The position numbers and the translations under genes were made by a program. The notes under the pieces are model-generated. The model ran no database searches. It was given only the letters and a program-made list of their open reading frames with translations, and had not been told where the DNA came from. A stretch of DNA of 64,000 nt from Celoporthe dispersa (lineage: Eukaryota; Ascomycota; Sordariomycetes; Diaporthales; Cryphonectriaceae), in the NCBI GenBank assembly GCA_016584495.1, contig WAID01000014.1, forward strand, positions 372,001-436,000, in the 5' to 3' direction. How positions within the stretch are numbered: position 1 is the stretch's first letter; the number at the start of each line of letters is the position of its first letter. Positions 11,517 through 24,050 of this stretch are shown here, one piece after another.

Positions 11517-12698
11517 CTTGGGCAAGCTGGAGGCGCTGGAGGTGGCTTCCGTGAGTTCGTCACATGTGTCGATATGGGAATGCGATCAAGAAATGGTCGG
11601 TAGATCGTAGGCGCGACAGACACGAGGAGAGAAACGGGGGCAAAACTTCCCCCGCTACTCTAGGAGAACAGCAGGGCGACTGGCACTGGACCGGGAGATG
11701 ATCTGTCGAGGTCTGTAGGCGTCGATCCGTTGTTTTGTGGCGCAAATACGTCGTGGCATGAATGAGCTGAAGAAATCCTACCTGCGCAGAAGAGGGGGAC
11801 CTGAGAGGATGAAGCAGGTAAGTCGGCAGGTTTGAGAGGAGCGGAGGGTCAAGGTGCGCACAGCGGATTGCTATTCCACGGGGAGGAGAGACGGAGCCTG
11901 CTGCTGCTGCGGCAGGCATATACGCGAGTTGATAAGCACGATAGGGTACTTCATACTGGTGTTTACAATATACACGTGATGTATAGTGCATGTTATAGTG
12001 GCAGTTTGTACCACAGTACTGATGTACTACTGCATAGTACGTGCTATATGTAGGGAGGCACCCTGCGTGCCGGCCCAGCCACAGACAACTGTAGCACCTC
12101 TGCGCGGGCTGCTACTGCAGTACCGAGAGTACTTACAGTTCTTAGGCGTCCAGGTACCGAGGCTTTATTAGCGCTGCTGTGACGCCATGTTCTGCCAATA
12201 GCTCTCATCTCACCGCCTACCAGTACAAGACGACCTCATCCCACCTTCGCTGCTAGATCCCCGGAGCTCGCAGCAGAACGCTCAATCCCCCCTTGTGTGT
12301 TTCTTTCAAAGCTTTATTGGACAGCAAAAATGCGATGATTTATGTATGAATTTTCTCTGATAATCATGAGAGCATTTCAAACCGAGAGCAACAATAGCAT
12401 GACATAGTGACACAGACACAGGCGTAAAACGAACGCTACGGCCGAGTGCATTACCCTCCTGTACGTGTTTGAGGCCTGAGTCTATGCCGACAGATACACT
12501 ACTGTGCGGTAACCATCAGCTAATCCAGCACCTATCATACCTGTTCTATCAGCCTCCCCTAGCCGACCCATGAACTCTACCGCCTCCGACCTCAACCCTC
12601 CACGTTGAAAAGCCAGCTGGTCAACACTCATTCCCTCCTGAAGTGGGTAGTGCACCGGGGGGCTCGTGGCCGTCTGGGACCACCGACTGTCAGCCAGC
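11517..12698. promoter_or_regulatory. Divergent promoter region, RXT2 / TRAPPC11
   Basis: 1.2 kb between two start codons. A dense group of GTAC/AGTACT words lies at about 11985-12055. No gene supported. Confidence 0.5.
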
Positions 12699-15600
12699 AT
12701 GGACGAATATGCTCCCTGCAGCTTGGATTTTTGTCTGCCCTTGGCTGTGTTCCTGGGCCTCCCAGCCAACTATGTCCAGGAGTCTGCCCTCGATCCTGGG
12801 TATAAGGAGGGTGCTGTGCTGATACGGTCGGAACCGCCGCCTGTTGAAGGAGAGCAGGTCGCAGCCCTGATCCAGCACATCCGGAACTCGGACGCATCTG
12901 GGCTACCGTGGAACGGGAGGGCCACGGCCAGCGTGAGGTACAAGTTCAGGTTCAGGACAGCTGGAAGGGTACGAACAGAAAATCGAACTGCAAAAAGGAA
13001 CTGGCCATGCTGGGACGCTGTGTGCTGACCGTTTGCATAGAGTTATCTCCTCCCACCCAAGCTGGCCCGCATCCCAGAAGACTTCGAGATCCCGCCGTCT
13101 CAGGCCGTCCTCCATTCGCCCTTCTCGCCCCTGAGTCCTTCGTCCACCCTCTATCCCGACGGGCTCATCGATACGACCTGGCTTAAGAAGCACCAGGAGT
13201 TAGTACCGAGCGTGTTTCTGTGTCTCTACAGCCTCACGGCAGACGCGACCCTGGCAACTCTGCACGACAATAAGATCAAGACCGATATTGGCGTGCTGAG
13301 AAACGCGATCGCGCAGTCTGGGTGCAAGTCGAAGCTCGCTGTCATCATACTGGTTGATAACTCGTCTGGGGCACAGGAGAGGTTGGAGAACATACGCAGG
13401 GGCAGTGGGCTCGATCCCAAGTCCTTCTTCGCCACCCCGACCAGCGCGTCGCCTGACGAGCTCGGCCGGATCCTCGACAATGCCCTGACAACCACCTATG
13501 CGCAGGCCATCGAGTATTACCGCGACCATGGCAAGCAGGCTAGGAAAAAACGGGGTCGTGGGGCAGCTCCTCAACCTACTGTGCCGCCTACCTCCGGCAC
13601 CTCTCAAACCCTTTCGCTGGCGGGCTGGCAGGTGCGTTACGATTTCAAGTCTGCTATCTGGGCCGAGTACCGCCAGGAGATGGATGCAGCCCTGCGGTCG
13701 TTTGAGCAGGCCTACGAGAACCTCTTCGGACCCGAGTTGATAGAGATTATACCGAGCTGGAGTCCCAGGTGGAACCAGGCCAGGCTGCTGGCAGACATCA
13801 TCGCCGTGAGATGCATCCGCTGCTTGCTGTGGAGTGACCAACACACCGCCGCTGTCCGCCGCTGGCAGTCCCACCGGGACAGGGTGACCGACCTTGTCGA
13901 TCGGCTCGGTCATGGGACCAATACCTACGGCTGGGCGGCCTGGGAGGCACGCTGGGCGGTGCTCATGGCCAATCTCATCGAGAAGGCCGACATTCCCGAT
14001 TTCGATCACTCCGCCGTCACCATTTTCTTGCCACCAGAGAAGACAGCGCTGGCAGAAAGACTGCAGCCGTGGGAGCTGCTTCATCACCCAGGCTACTGGT
14101 ATCGTATGGCTGCTCGTCACACCTTTACCCGCCGCAGGCTTGCCTACTCGATGCCCGAGGACGATAGGAGGTCACCTAGCCAGTCTCCGGCCTCGAAGCT
14201 GGCATCCAAAGCCTTCACATACGACAATTACATGTGCCCGGAGCCGTACGAGGAACTGCCCCTGGCCAGCTCAGGGGTCAACCATTCTCAGATGATATTG
14301 GACCAGCTGCTCTCTGCACAATCATACTTCATCAAGAAGAGACAGCAGCGTCTGGCTGCCGAGGTTTCTCTGGAGTGCGCTAAGGAACTCGCCACAGTAA
14401 AGGACTGGGAACATGTCGTCAAGATCTTGCGTCCATTCTGGGACGAGATGTCGTTCCGACGTGATGGGTGGCCAGAGATCACCGAGGACATGTGCTGGGT
14501 CTTGAGAACTGCGGCAGTGGAGACCGCGCAGGCAGACTTGGTGGTCTCCATTGATTGGGAGCTATTGAATCAGAGTAAGATGAAGCTCAGTCCTTGGTGG
14601 TGACTCCGCATCCTTGTTAACACGGCCTGCGATAGGGTTCCCGAAACGCTCCAACTGGCACTATGACATATCAAAATCCCTCGAGGGAATTGACGCACCT
14701 AAACCTTCGATCGAGGTCAACGACGAATCAGGCACCTCTTTCCTGGCGGCTTCCTTCGTCTTCCGGCATGAGGAGGGCAAGGCTGGACAGAGGTGTCAGG
14801 CTCAACTGTCCATCAAGTCAAATGCAGCTCCAGGCTCTGCGCCAGTCATTCTGGAGAGCATTCTTCTTCGATTTGATGGCAGCATCAAACCAATTCTTTT
14901 AACACATAGCCCGGGACATGCCACCAAGGGTCCGGATCGAGAGGCCATCTCTATAAGCTCTCCGGCTTTGACGGAGCCCAACTCCAATGCGGAGCAAGAA
15001 GGCGAGGAGGCCCCGAACGCTGGGTCTGCCTTGCACATGCACGGGATCAGCGATCTGACACTGTTTGCTGGCCACACTGCCGTGATCGAGATGAACATAC
15101 CGTTGAGGGAGCCTGGCGAGGCTAGCATCTCATCGCTCACGTTCACAGTCAACACTGACACGTTCACCTTGACACACAATGCCAGTGTTCAGAACTCTAG
15201 GAAAGGCCACGTATGGCACTCGGGGACAACGAGGAGGCGCATGGCTCGAACACATCCGCAATCCATACGTGTCCTACCACGACCACCGAAGATGGAGATC
15301 AAGGAAATTAACCTTCTCGACCAGTACTATACCAACGAGACTATTGAGCTGACTTTCGATATCGTCAACGAGGAGGACGCAGACGCAACTGCCAAGGTGG
15401 AAGTCACTGCTCTGAGCGAGGACCCGCCAAACTTCAGGTTGAGGGCTGCAGACGGGGTGGAGAGCCGAGCGCTGGCAGACGGCGAGGAGTCAAGGCTCCA
15501 GGATGCCCCCCTGGGCCCAATCAATGCCTCTGAAACATCCCGCATAGCTGTGATCCTCACAGCGGCAGAACGAACGACTGCCTACACGCTGACGTTGAAG

Positions 15601-16496
15601 GTATCGTACAGCCTTGTCACTGATCCTGCCACCACGATTATACAGTCAGCCACGTACCGCATCGCAGTGGCTAGTCCGTTCGAGGCAAACTATGAACTGC
15701 TGCCCCGTCTCCACCCGGACCCGTGGCCAAGCTTGTTCGACCACGAGGGGTTCAAAACCCGGCAGCCGAGGGTCCCGGCCTGAGCCATGGCCTGGCTCAG
15801 GCATGGTGTCTCGTGACCCGTTATGCCTCGTTTGCCGCCGAGAAGCTGAAGGTGACGGACCTGGACATCGAAATCGCCCCGGCACACGGTGTGCACTGCC
15901 AGGTCTCGAAGCGGACGGCCCTTCCGGCAGAAGGCCTCGAGGTCAGTCCGAAGACGATCGAGGAGACACAATTCGACGTCGCAGTGAAGCGAGCCAGCCT
16001 GGACGAGCGAAACCCGATAGGCCTCGACGTCTCCTTCGCGATCCAGTGGGCCCGAGTGGACAGCGAGCCGGGCACTGTCAACCGGACACTTCTCGCGGTC
16101 CCGCGGCTCCCCGTCTTCAACACGGAGCCTCGCGTCCTCGCATCTGTGTGCTACACAGATGGACAGGACGGACAGGACGACGCCCTGATGCTGCTCGACA
16201 TCACGATCGAGAATGCCTCGAATCACTTCCTCACATTCGGGCTGACAATGGACCCAAGCGATGAGTTTGCCTTCTCGGGCGCGAAGCAGACGACGTTGAA
16301 CCTACTGCCGGTCTCACGGCGGACGATGACATACCGTCTGCTACCGCTGGTGAAGGGCGGGAGCTGGGTCAGGCCTAACCTGACGGTGAGGGACAAGTAC
16401 TTTCAGAAGGTGTTGCGGATCGTACCGACGGAGGGCCTGAAGACGGATAAGGATGGCCTGCTGATCTATGTCCCACCTGTTGACGGAGACGAGTAG
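12699..16496 (+). CDS. TRAPPC11: TRAPP complex subunit 11 (Foie gras/Gryzun), with one frame break
   Basis: Exons 12699-12968, 13041-14574 and 14636-16496. Introns are GTACGA/GCATAG (72 nt, branch TGCTGAC) and GTAAGA/GATAG (61 nt, branch TGTTAAC). About 1,221 aa if one base is restored. The N-terminal part (YLLPPKLARIPEDFEIP, FLCLYSLTAD) and the following alpha-solenoid with YRMAARHTFTRRRLAY match the Foie-gras region. The beta-rich C-terminal third, with WCLVTRYASFA and DALMLLDITIENAS, matches Gryzun. TRAPPC11 belongs to TRAPPIII-type complexes acting as Rab GEFs in ER-Golgi traffic and autophagy. The frame changes by -1 at the GGGG run 15747-15750, within a conserved stretch (SLFDHEG then the WCLVTRY block). 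The only GT-AG pair there would be 29 nt, too short for an intron. A sequencing deletion is likeliest. Confidence 0.85.
15747..15750 (+). other. Frame break in TRAPPC11 (probable missing G)
   Basis: Upstream coding frame and downstream coding frame differ by one base across this G4 run. Adding one G joins them without a stop; without it the protein stops at about 15781. Confidence 0.75.
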
Positions 16497-17522
16497 GGAC
16501 AAAAACATATCAAGTCCCGAGTGACGTAGACTTACATGGCAGACCTTATCTATCCACAATGGTCAGTGGTCCATGCTGCAGCACGGCCACCGTGATATGA
16601 TGTTGCCAGTGGGGACCGGGTGTCGCCCTGCGTGAAGGTCTGCCTGGGTGCACATGAAGAATTACTCTCTACCCGGAGGAGAGGCAGCATCTCGCCTGGA
16701 CCCCTCCTGAGCATTACTCGCCTCAAGGGGGGACAAGACCTCGCCCCCTCCTCCAGCGGCTGCACAACCACCAGGCACACAACTCGGGGTTGCTGCTGAC
16801 CTCACGCAATATACCCTTAGCCCTGACGGCCCACAGAAGAGGAGCTCCGGGGACCGGCGTCGCTACGACCACAATTTTTTTCTTCCTCTTTGTGTGCCTT
16901 ACTTTGGCCTTCACTATGTGTTTAGCAGCAGGGATTGACAGCTCGGCGGCCAGGATGGCGGCCTCGCGTCGACCCGAATTTTACGTACTATGGTGCCAGA
17001 GAGACCCCACCGAGAGGGTGTTGTGGGCGCAGAATGATCGATCTGATTAGATTGATAACTTTAAGACCGAACCGTGGCCCTGGCATCATGGCCTCGCTGT
17101 CGTCATCCTCGCCGGTCTGCCTGGGCCGTAATGGGGCATCTGCCACTACCAGTACCAGCCGGACACGGGCGGGCTCCACGTTGCTGAAAAGTTTTTTCCC
17201 CTTCTTTTCCTGTCTTTTCTTTCCCCTCCCCCCAACCGCGTTCTGGACGTGATGGAGGGACCAACGGACCGCCGGGGATCAAGGGGGGACTGGAGCTCGG
17301 AGATGGGCCTGCAGCCTCGGACGTGCTGGGCAGACGGATGTATGCTCGAAAGAAGGCACCAACAGGCTGGGTCCGTATCGGAGGAATGCAGTGTGTGCGC
17401 ATGCACGCACGCAGCACCACAGTGCTTGTCGCTGACTGCAGGTGCGGTACTATGGACATGATACGGAACCCTTGGTGACACAGCCACACTGCGAGAGCTG
17501 ATGGACTAGGTCTATCCGTTGG

Positions 17523-17554
<32 letters not shown>
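17523..17554 (+). repeat. (CTG)n microsatellite
   Basis: About ten uninterrupted CTG/TGC units in intergenic DNA. No reading frame with coding support spans it. Confidence 0.95.
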
Positions 17555-18252
17555 AAGATGTCGAGGGAATAAGTCAGCTAGCACGGTGGGTAGCCCCTAC
17601 TATACCATGTATGCCCCGTGGGAAATTATGGCCTGTTGAGTGGCTACATCTTCCTCCCGAGAGCTGCACGTCCATGACCTCGGGGTGGGACTTTTGCCGC
17701 TGGTGTCGTGGTCGATGATGAGAATGATATTCATGACAACGATGCTCTTGTCGTTATAGGGCTGACTTAACGCACACGGCACACCGAGCAGCGAGAATAA
17801 GAAGACCGGGGGGGGGAATGAAACAAAAATGGGGGCGGTGTGACCCTGCCTCGACCTTTTTTTTTTTCTTCTTTTTTCTTTCTACCATACTTACTACAGG
17901 GGAATGAGAAAACAGTGGACAGGGAACAGGGGCAAGGGAAGCCAAGGGCTCTGTAGCGATAAGAGAGAGGCCAGGCAGGGGCCAGGCTGAGGCCCTGGCC
18001 CGTTCCCGCGGTTGCCACTCGAAATCGCCGAATCCTCACTCAACCTCCAAAGCTCTCTTCTGCCGCCGCCCCAACAAAATGAAAAGAAGAGAAGGGCCTG
18101 CTGCTGGCCCACAGATGACCTGTCGTATTTACAGTGTCAGTGCACCTCGGCGTGGCTCCCACCCATCCCATCCAGGCATCGGCGGTTTGTCAGCCTTGTT
18201 GTAGCGCAAACGGTCGCTAACGGCTACACACATACTCCGCGCAGGCTTTGTG

Positions 18253-18255
<3 letters not shown>

Positions 18256-18298
<43 letters not shown>
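18256..18298 (+). repeat. (GT)n microsatellite
   Basis: About 21 perfect GT units, followed directly by a GTAC-rich patch. Confidence 0.95.
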
Positions 18299-18301
<3 letters not shown>

Positions 18302-19261
18302 AAGTACTGTGTAGTACCATAGTATGTGGTGTGCACGAGGTGAATTACTCCGTACGGATGAGCCTGTGAGCCTGGGCGCTTGGCTGTTCGACTGACTGCC
18401 GTGGTGGCTAATTGCCATGGTACATATCAGTGTATGATAAATGCCATAAGATGTACTATGCATGGCCAAGTACCATGTACATAAACTACCGACCACCGCA
18501 TGCGGGACTTTTTTTCAAACCAGGTCTCAGTTGCGCCATGTATGACAGCTGGCCACCGTCCTGTCTGGTCCGAGCGACCTTGGCTTGCCGAGGACGGTGC
18601 AGATTCCTGACCTCTCTGATGAAACGCACTGGCAGGAAAAGGATACCAACAAAAGAAGAGAGGGGTGGGGGAGGAGAGAGAGAAAAATGACAATAGGAAG
18701 GGCGGTGTACTCACGACAGACGGACAGGTATTGTTGTGTGGATGGGACGGGATAAGATGTGCAAGTGCTTTTCAGGGCCCTCAGGTACTTTGGGTACCTT
18801 CGTGGTCCGGCCAGTACCAGATGAGGTACTGGCCGATTTGGTAACTAGGGCCAGGGGGGAGATTCAGCGTTGTCACGGTGGGGCGTCTGTACTAGGCCCT
18901 TGCTATCGTACTATCACCACGCTTTTAGGTACCTGTCCCATAGTACTAGTATGCAGGAGGTACATCCTGTACTAGACCCCCCATGCAAGGATATGATGGA
19001 TTGGATTTTGAACGATGCTGGAAATTTGCGGAGGACCCCTCCAGCAGCAGCAACCGGCGACCAGCAACGAGGACCAGCGAGCACCTTTGAGCCCACATAA
19101 ACTTACTCAATCTCTACTCTGCTCTGCTCATCCTCCATCTCAACCCTCAAGCGCTCCCTTCCCGCCTTTTTTCTTCTTCCCTCTCTCTCCCTCTCCTTCT
19201 CGCTGCCCACCAGCTCTCCAACCCGCGTTCTGCAACCTCCCACAGCTCCCTTCTTCCAACC

Positions 19262-21071
19262 ATGGCTTCCCGCCCCCAGAACATTGGCATCAAGGCCATT
19301 GAGATCTACTTCCCCAGTCAGGTTGGTACCCCTCCTCCCTAGTCCCCCTACTCCCCATGTGTCACGTCTGCTCTGTCCATCCTCTGGACCACCGAGGACC
19401 AGCAGCAGCATCAGGCCTGGGCGGGCCATTGGATCTCTCTCTCCCTCTCTAGCCCCCCCCTTCCTCTCTTGTCTCCCGCTCTCGAGACTGTGACTGACGC
19501 GCCCTTTCCGCCCTCTAGTATGTCGAGCAGTCCGAGCTGGAGAAGTTCGACGGCGTCGGCACTGGCAAGTACACCATTGGCCTGGGCCAGACCAAGATGA
19601 GCTTCTGTGACGATCGCGAGGGTGAGTCCGCCGTTCCAGTCCCCAGCCTCGCCGCGGGGCACACCCGATGCCTGCTCTGGCCGAAGAACCCCCCTGCTGA
19701 CATTGGACGTTCCCTCTCCCCCCTTCCAGACATCTACTCCTTCGCCCTCACGGCCGTTTCCAACCTGCTCAGCAAGTACAACATCGACACCAAGTCGATT
19801 GGCCGCCTCGAGGTCGGCACCGAGACCATCCTGGACAAGTCCAAGTCCGTCAAGTCGGTGCTCATGCAGCTCTTTGGCGACAACACCAACATCGAGGGTG
19901 TCGACACCGTCAACGCCTGCTACGGAGGCACCAATGCCTTCTTCAACACGGTAAACTGGATCGAGTCTTCTGCCTGGGACGGCCGCGATGGCATCGTCGT
20001 TGCTGGCGACATTGCCCTCTACGCCAAGGGTAACGCCCGCCCCACCGGTGGCGCTGGCTGTGTCGCCATGCTGGTCGGCCCTGACGCGCCCATTGTTGCC
20101 GAGCCCGGCCTGCGTGGCTCGTACATGCAGCACGCGTACGACTTCTATAAGCCCGACCTGGCCAGCGAGTACCCCTACGTCGATGGCCACTACTCCATCA
20201 ACTGCTACAGCAAGGCCCTGGACGCTGCCTACCGCGCCTACTGCCAGAAGGAGAAGAAGCTGCAAGGCTCCGCGGCCAACGGCCACACCAACGGCAACGG
20301 TGTCGCCGAGGGCCTCACCACGGTCCCCCTGGACCGTTTCGACTACCTGACCTTCCACGCCCCGACCTGCAAGCTGGTCCAGAAGTCGTACGCCCGCCTG
20401 CTGTACCACGACTTCCTGGGTGACCCGGAGAACAAGGCGTTCACCGATGTGCCCCCTGAGGTCAAGGATATGGACTACGAGAAGTCCCTGACCGACAAGG
20501 TGGTGGAGAAGACCTTCATGGCCCTGACCAAGAAGAAGTTCCAGGAGCGGGTCAGCCCGGCCAACCAGGTCGCTACCATGTGCGGCAACATGTACTGCGC
20601 CAGCGTCTGGGGTGGCCTGGCCAGCCTGGTCAGCCATGTCGAGCCCTCGAGCCTGGAGGGCAAGAGGATCGGCCTCTTCAGCTACGGCTCCGGCCTGGCT
20701 GCCAGCTTCTGCTCCTTCAAGATCGTGGGCAGCACCGAGAAGATCTCCAAGGTCCTGGACATCCCCGCCCGCCTCGCCGCCAGGAGACAGGTCCCCCCTG
20801 AGACCTATGATGCTGTGAGTTGTCTCCCACAGGATACAGCCTGGCCCTCCCTGCCCACCCCCACCCCCGCGACCTTCTTGCTGCTTCTTTCTCCTTCTCT
20901 CATTCTCCACACGTTGCTGACCGAGCTCCATAGATGTGCGATCTGCGCAAGAAGGCCCACCTGCAGAAGGACTTCAAGCCTCAGGGTGATGCCTCGACCA
21001 TCATCCCTGGTACCTACTACCTCGAGAAGGTGGACGATATGTTCAAGCGGGAATACATTGTCAAGGCATAG
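19262..21071 (+). CDS. ERG13: Hydroxymethylglutaryl-CoA synthase
   Basis: Exons 19262-19321, 19519-19621, 19730-20814 and 20934-21071, 461 aa. Donors are GTTGGT, GTGAGT and GTGAGT; acceptors CTCTAG, TTCCAG and CCATAG. The enzyme condenses acetoacetyl-CoA with acetyl-CoA to HMG-CoA, the step before HMG-CoA reductase. The catalytic Cys is Cys118 in NACYGGTNAFF. The active-site His is His264 in LTFHAPTCKLVQKS, matching the animal motif position. GLGQTKMSF near the N terminus and the C-terminal GTYYLEKVDDMFKREY are also family landmarks. Length fits the cytosolic enzyme. An extra Asn/Gly-rich loop (near 20270-20310) is unremarkable. A C/T-rich leader precedes the ATG, consistent with high expression. 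It is convergent with the DHCR24-like gene. Confidence 0.95.
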
Positions 21072-21595
21072 ACGGCGACCGCCTCGGGTCATACAGAGGA
21101 GGACGAGAAGGAGACGCGTGGTGTAACACACACACACACACACATGACACACACCCTGGCCCTGTCGCATCGGATAGAGGCGTCTTTTTGTTTCGAGAGA
21201 ATCTGTCGATCTTGGCTTGATGTAAAGGGCGGCGGGTGCATAGAGGTCATCTCTGCCCCGCACAAAAGGGAAGACTGAGGGTGGCACATCGAACCTGTAG
21301 GAGACGACGATTCCTGCTTTAATAATGATGATGGGCGGTCGCTTGGTGGACATATGGCCAGCATGTAGATATATGTCAACGAGATGATGTCTGCTTGCAC
21401 AGCGACATCTATACTAGAGTATAGAGCCCCGTTACGGGAAAACGACTGAGACCCGCTAATGAAAATTTTCTTTTCTTGGAACCAAGGCAGACACACAGAC
21501 ACAGACACAGAGACATACACATACACATGATATATACACATTAGCTATCCCAAGCCCTCGAACGACGTCGTACAAGTGCCCTGCTCCTCACTTGC
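21072..21595. other. Convergent spacer, ERG13 / DHCR24-like
   Basis: 3' flanks of both genes, with a short (CA)n run (21126-21143) and ACAC/AGACAC-rich DNA (21485-21540). No gene seen. Confidence 0.6.
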
Positions 21596-23258
21596 TCACT
21601 CTCCCCGCCACTTCCACTCGGCGTTCCGGTGCAGCAGATAGTCCTTGCTCTGGATGCTCTTCCAGATGCCATAGATGCCACCAAAAGGCCTGACACCCTT
21701 CAGCCCGCTCCTCTGGGCCCTGATCCTGTCCAGGTCGACCTTGACCTTGTCGTACACGCTCGGCAGACCCGCCTCGTCGGCCTTGTACGCCCTGCGCAGG
21801 TTGTCGTACCAGGCCCGCCCGCCGTACATGTCCCAGAACTCGGGCTCGTCGTAGTACGTGTGGGCGTACAGCCACTTCATGCCGCCGAGCTCCTTGACCT
21901 TGGCCTCGAGGGCGCGGTTGGCGGCGACAAAGGCCTCGTGGCTGGCGGGGCCCCAGCCCCAGACGCCGACGTTCAGCATCATGTCGTCCTCCTCCGTGGC
22001 TTCTTCATCCCTGCCGCCATTCGTCGTCGTCGTCGTCGTCGTCGTGTAGGGGTGGAAGGTCGGCGGCGCCCTCCTCTTGAGCGGGCACAGCCAGAGCGGC
22101 CAGATGTCCAGCTCCGAGGCGGTGTAGTCGACCAGCTTCTCGGCGGTGGAAAAGGGCATGGCGACGTCCTGGACGATGAAGCGGGCGCTCTCGCCGCTGC
22201 CGTGGAGGGCGCGGTAGAGCATGCGCGTGTGGATGAAGTCGTCGAGGAACCAGCGGGTCAGCCGGTTGAAGGGCACGGCGCGGAAGTAGCGCCAGCCCGA
22301 GCGCGCGACCCAGAAGCCCGCGCGGTCGTAGCGGAAGAGGTACTCGGCCAGGGGCACGTAGTCCTCCTCGACAGCAGCGCCCTGCGACGACGACGGCTGG
22401 CGGGTGCGCGACTCGACGTGCAGGTAGAACCAAGGGTCACCTGCGCGGGAGAAGGTCTGGACGGGGGCGCGGGCTGGTTTCTCGTCTGTCATCTGGCCCG
22501 TGATGACGACGCCGTGGTTCCTGCTGAACAGGATGCCGTCGACATAGTCGTTCTGGGGGTTGGCCGTCTGCTCCCTCACCAGCCTCACCGCCTCGGCCAC
22601 GCTGCTCGTCCGGTGGTACCGCGTGCGCACAAACTTGGTGGCCTTGATGAGGTTCAGCTCCAGCAGCGTGGTCACGCCCAGCGTCCCCACCGCGCCAGCC
22701 GCGCCGCGGAACAGGTCGGCGTACCTGTCGTCGCTGTCCGGGCGGGCGGTGACGACCTCGCCGTCGGGCAGGACCATCTCCACGCTGCGCACCGTGTCGT
22801 CGAAGAAGCCGTGCCGGAAGGACGAGGACTCGCCTGCTGTGCCCGCGAAGCCGCCGCCGGCTGTGATGCCTGGGAATTCCATCACCACCGGGGGCACGAG
22901 GCCGTGTTTCAGCGTGTGGGAGACGAGGGCGTCCACTGCAGGCAAGTGGTCAGCCAGTCAGCCAGCCAGCCGGCCGGCCAGCCAGACAACACGGACTGTC
23001 TCTGGCGCTCTCTACAGCCATCTCCCGGAGATGAGACTTACTTGGGACATTGGGCTCGACGAGGGCCGTGCGGGCTGTGGTGTCTACAGAGAGCACATTG
23101 CGGAGGGCCGAGATGTCGACGACCTTGGATCGTGCGTGTGCCTGGGTCGGCCTGGTCGAGTTTGTGCTGCCGTGGAAGATGCGGTACGGCTCTTTGGAGG
23201 CGTAGAACTGCTGTACCGTCTTGGAAATGGTTTGTATGAGGGAGCGGTGGCGCTCCAT
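21596..23258 (-). CDS. FAD-linked delta(24)-sterol reductase-like oxidoreductase (DHCR24 family)
   Basis: Minus-strand exons 23258-23042 and 22935-21596, 518 aa, close to the 516 aa of human DHCR24. The donor is GTAAGT and the acceptor CTGCAG; the split codon rejoins as PMDALV. An N-terminal FAD-binding-4 (PCMH-type) domain carries YRIFHGSTNSTR, VEPNV, PPVVMEFPGITAGGG, FRHGFFDDT and GAAGAVGTLGVTTLLEL. The C-terminal half contains WFLDDFIHTRMLY, FIVQDVAMPF and LWLCPL, as in DHCR24, which uses NADPH/FAD to reduce the sterol C24 double bond. Whether this fungal homologue acts in ergosterol-related metabolism is not shown. The ATG at 23258 is preferred (ERHRSLIQTI follows); the frame is open further upstream through a run of Glu codons, but there is no ATG. 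A Thr run (TTTTTTTT) is a simple-sequence expansion. Confidence 0.85.
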
Positions 23259-24050
23259 CTTGTTGGCTGCGTCCTCCTCCTCCTCCTCCTCCTCCTCACA
23301 CAGGGCGCTCACCTCTCCTCCTCGACGTCCTCTGGCTCGCCCTCCTGGCCTCTCAGCCTTGACCTTGGCCTGGTGATTAGATCAGAGCTTAGAGGAGCTG
23401 AAGGACGGGCAGAAGTGGCCGAGCCCAGCGACTGAATTCAGATGTTAATAGTGAGTGCGTGAGACCGTCACAGCGCAAGCCACTCAGAGTAGAAAAAAAC
23501 CCAAAAAAACCTCCGCTGGGTGAGACCCACAGGCAAATATTAAGTATACGAGACGGAGCAGCCCGCGGGAACTGCCGGGACCTAGAAGCATGCCTTTTTG
23601 TTCCCTTTTCTTTTCTTTTTTTTCTTTCTTTCTTTCTTCCTTCCTTCTTCAATGGTCTTTTTTTTTTTTGTGTGTGTGTGTATTTATTAAAAAAGGAAAA
23701 TAAATGGAGAAATCAAGAGCGAAGAGCGAAAAAGCAAAGAAGATAGTAGTGCGAGAGGTAGGTTGACCCCTGGCTGTTGCTTCTTCCAGCGCCCTGCCGA
23801 CAAGGTCTAATTTCCACTATTCTTCGTGTATCGAATATACTAAATAATGCTGATGATTATTTTTCACAGACAGCCACCCTTCCTTACTCGTAACGAAGAG
23901 AGAGAGAGAGAGAAGAAAACCAAAAAAGGGAGAGGAAAAAAAGGAAGAAGAAAAACAAAAGGCGATGGTGCTGCCCGCCATGGTGTTCATACGAGCCGCT
24001 CCAGGAGAAGACGGCAAAAGCAAGAGGCCAACACGTCAACGACAACATTA
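23259..24050. other. Intergenic, promoter of the DHCR24-like gene
   Basis: No gene. T-rich and C/T-rich tracts (23595-23690) and a purine-rich tract (23890-23960) are the visible features. Confidence 0.55.

Larger units (their letters stand above)
16497..19261. promoter_or_regulatory. Intergenic and HMG-CoA synthase promoter
   Basis: 2.8 kb without a supported gene. Contents are a (CTG)~10 run (17523-17554), a (GT)~21 run (18256-18298), several GTAC-rich clusters (18300-18345, 18412-18490, 18780-18975) and a C/T-rich leader (about 19100-19261) directly before the ERG13 ATG, as in strongly expressed fungal genes. Confidence 0.55.

Noticed and set aside
15768..15796. GT-AG pair that would splice across the TRAPPC11 frame break
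   Set aside because: The intron would be only about 29 nt, below the functional minimum, and would remove sequence that reads naturally once one G is added.
18911..18922. Sterol regulatory element-like ATCACCAC upstream of ERG13
   Set aside because: One base short of the ATCACCCCAC consensus and expected by chance in 2.8 kb; not supported.
21629..23239. 536-codon plus-strand open frame
   Set aside because: Antisense shadow of the DHCR24-like gene; composition (Val/Arg/His) reflects the complement strand.
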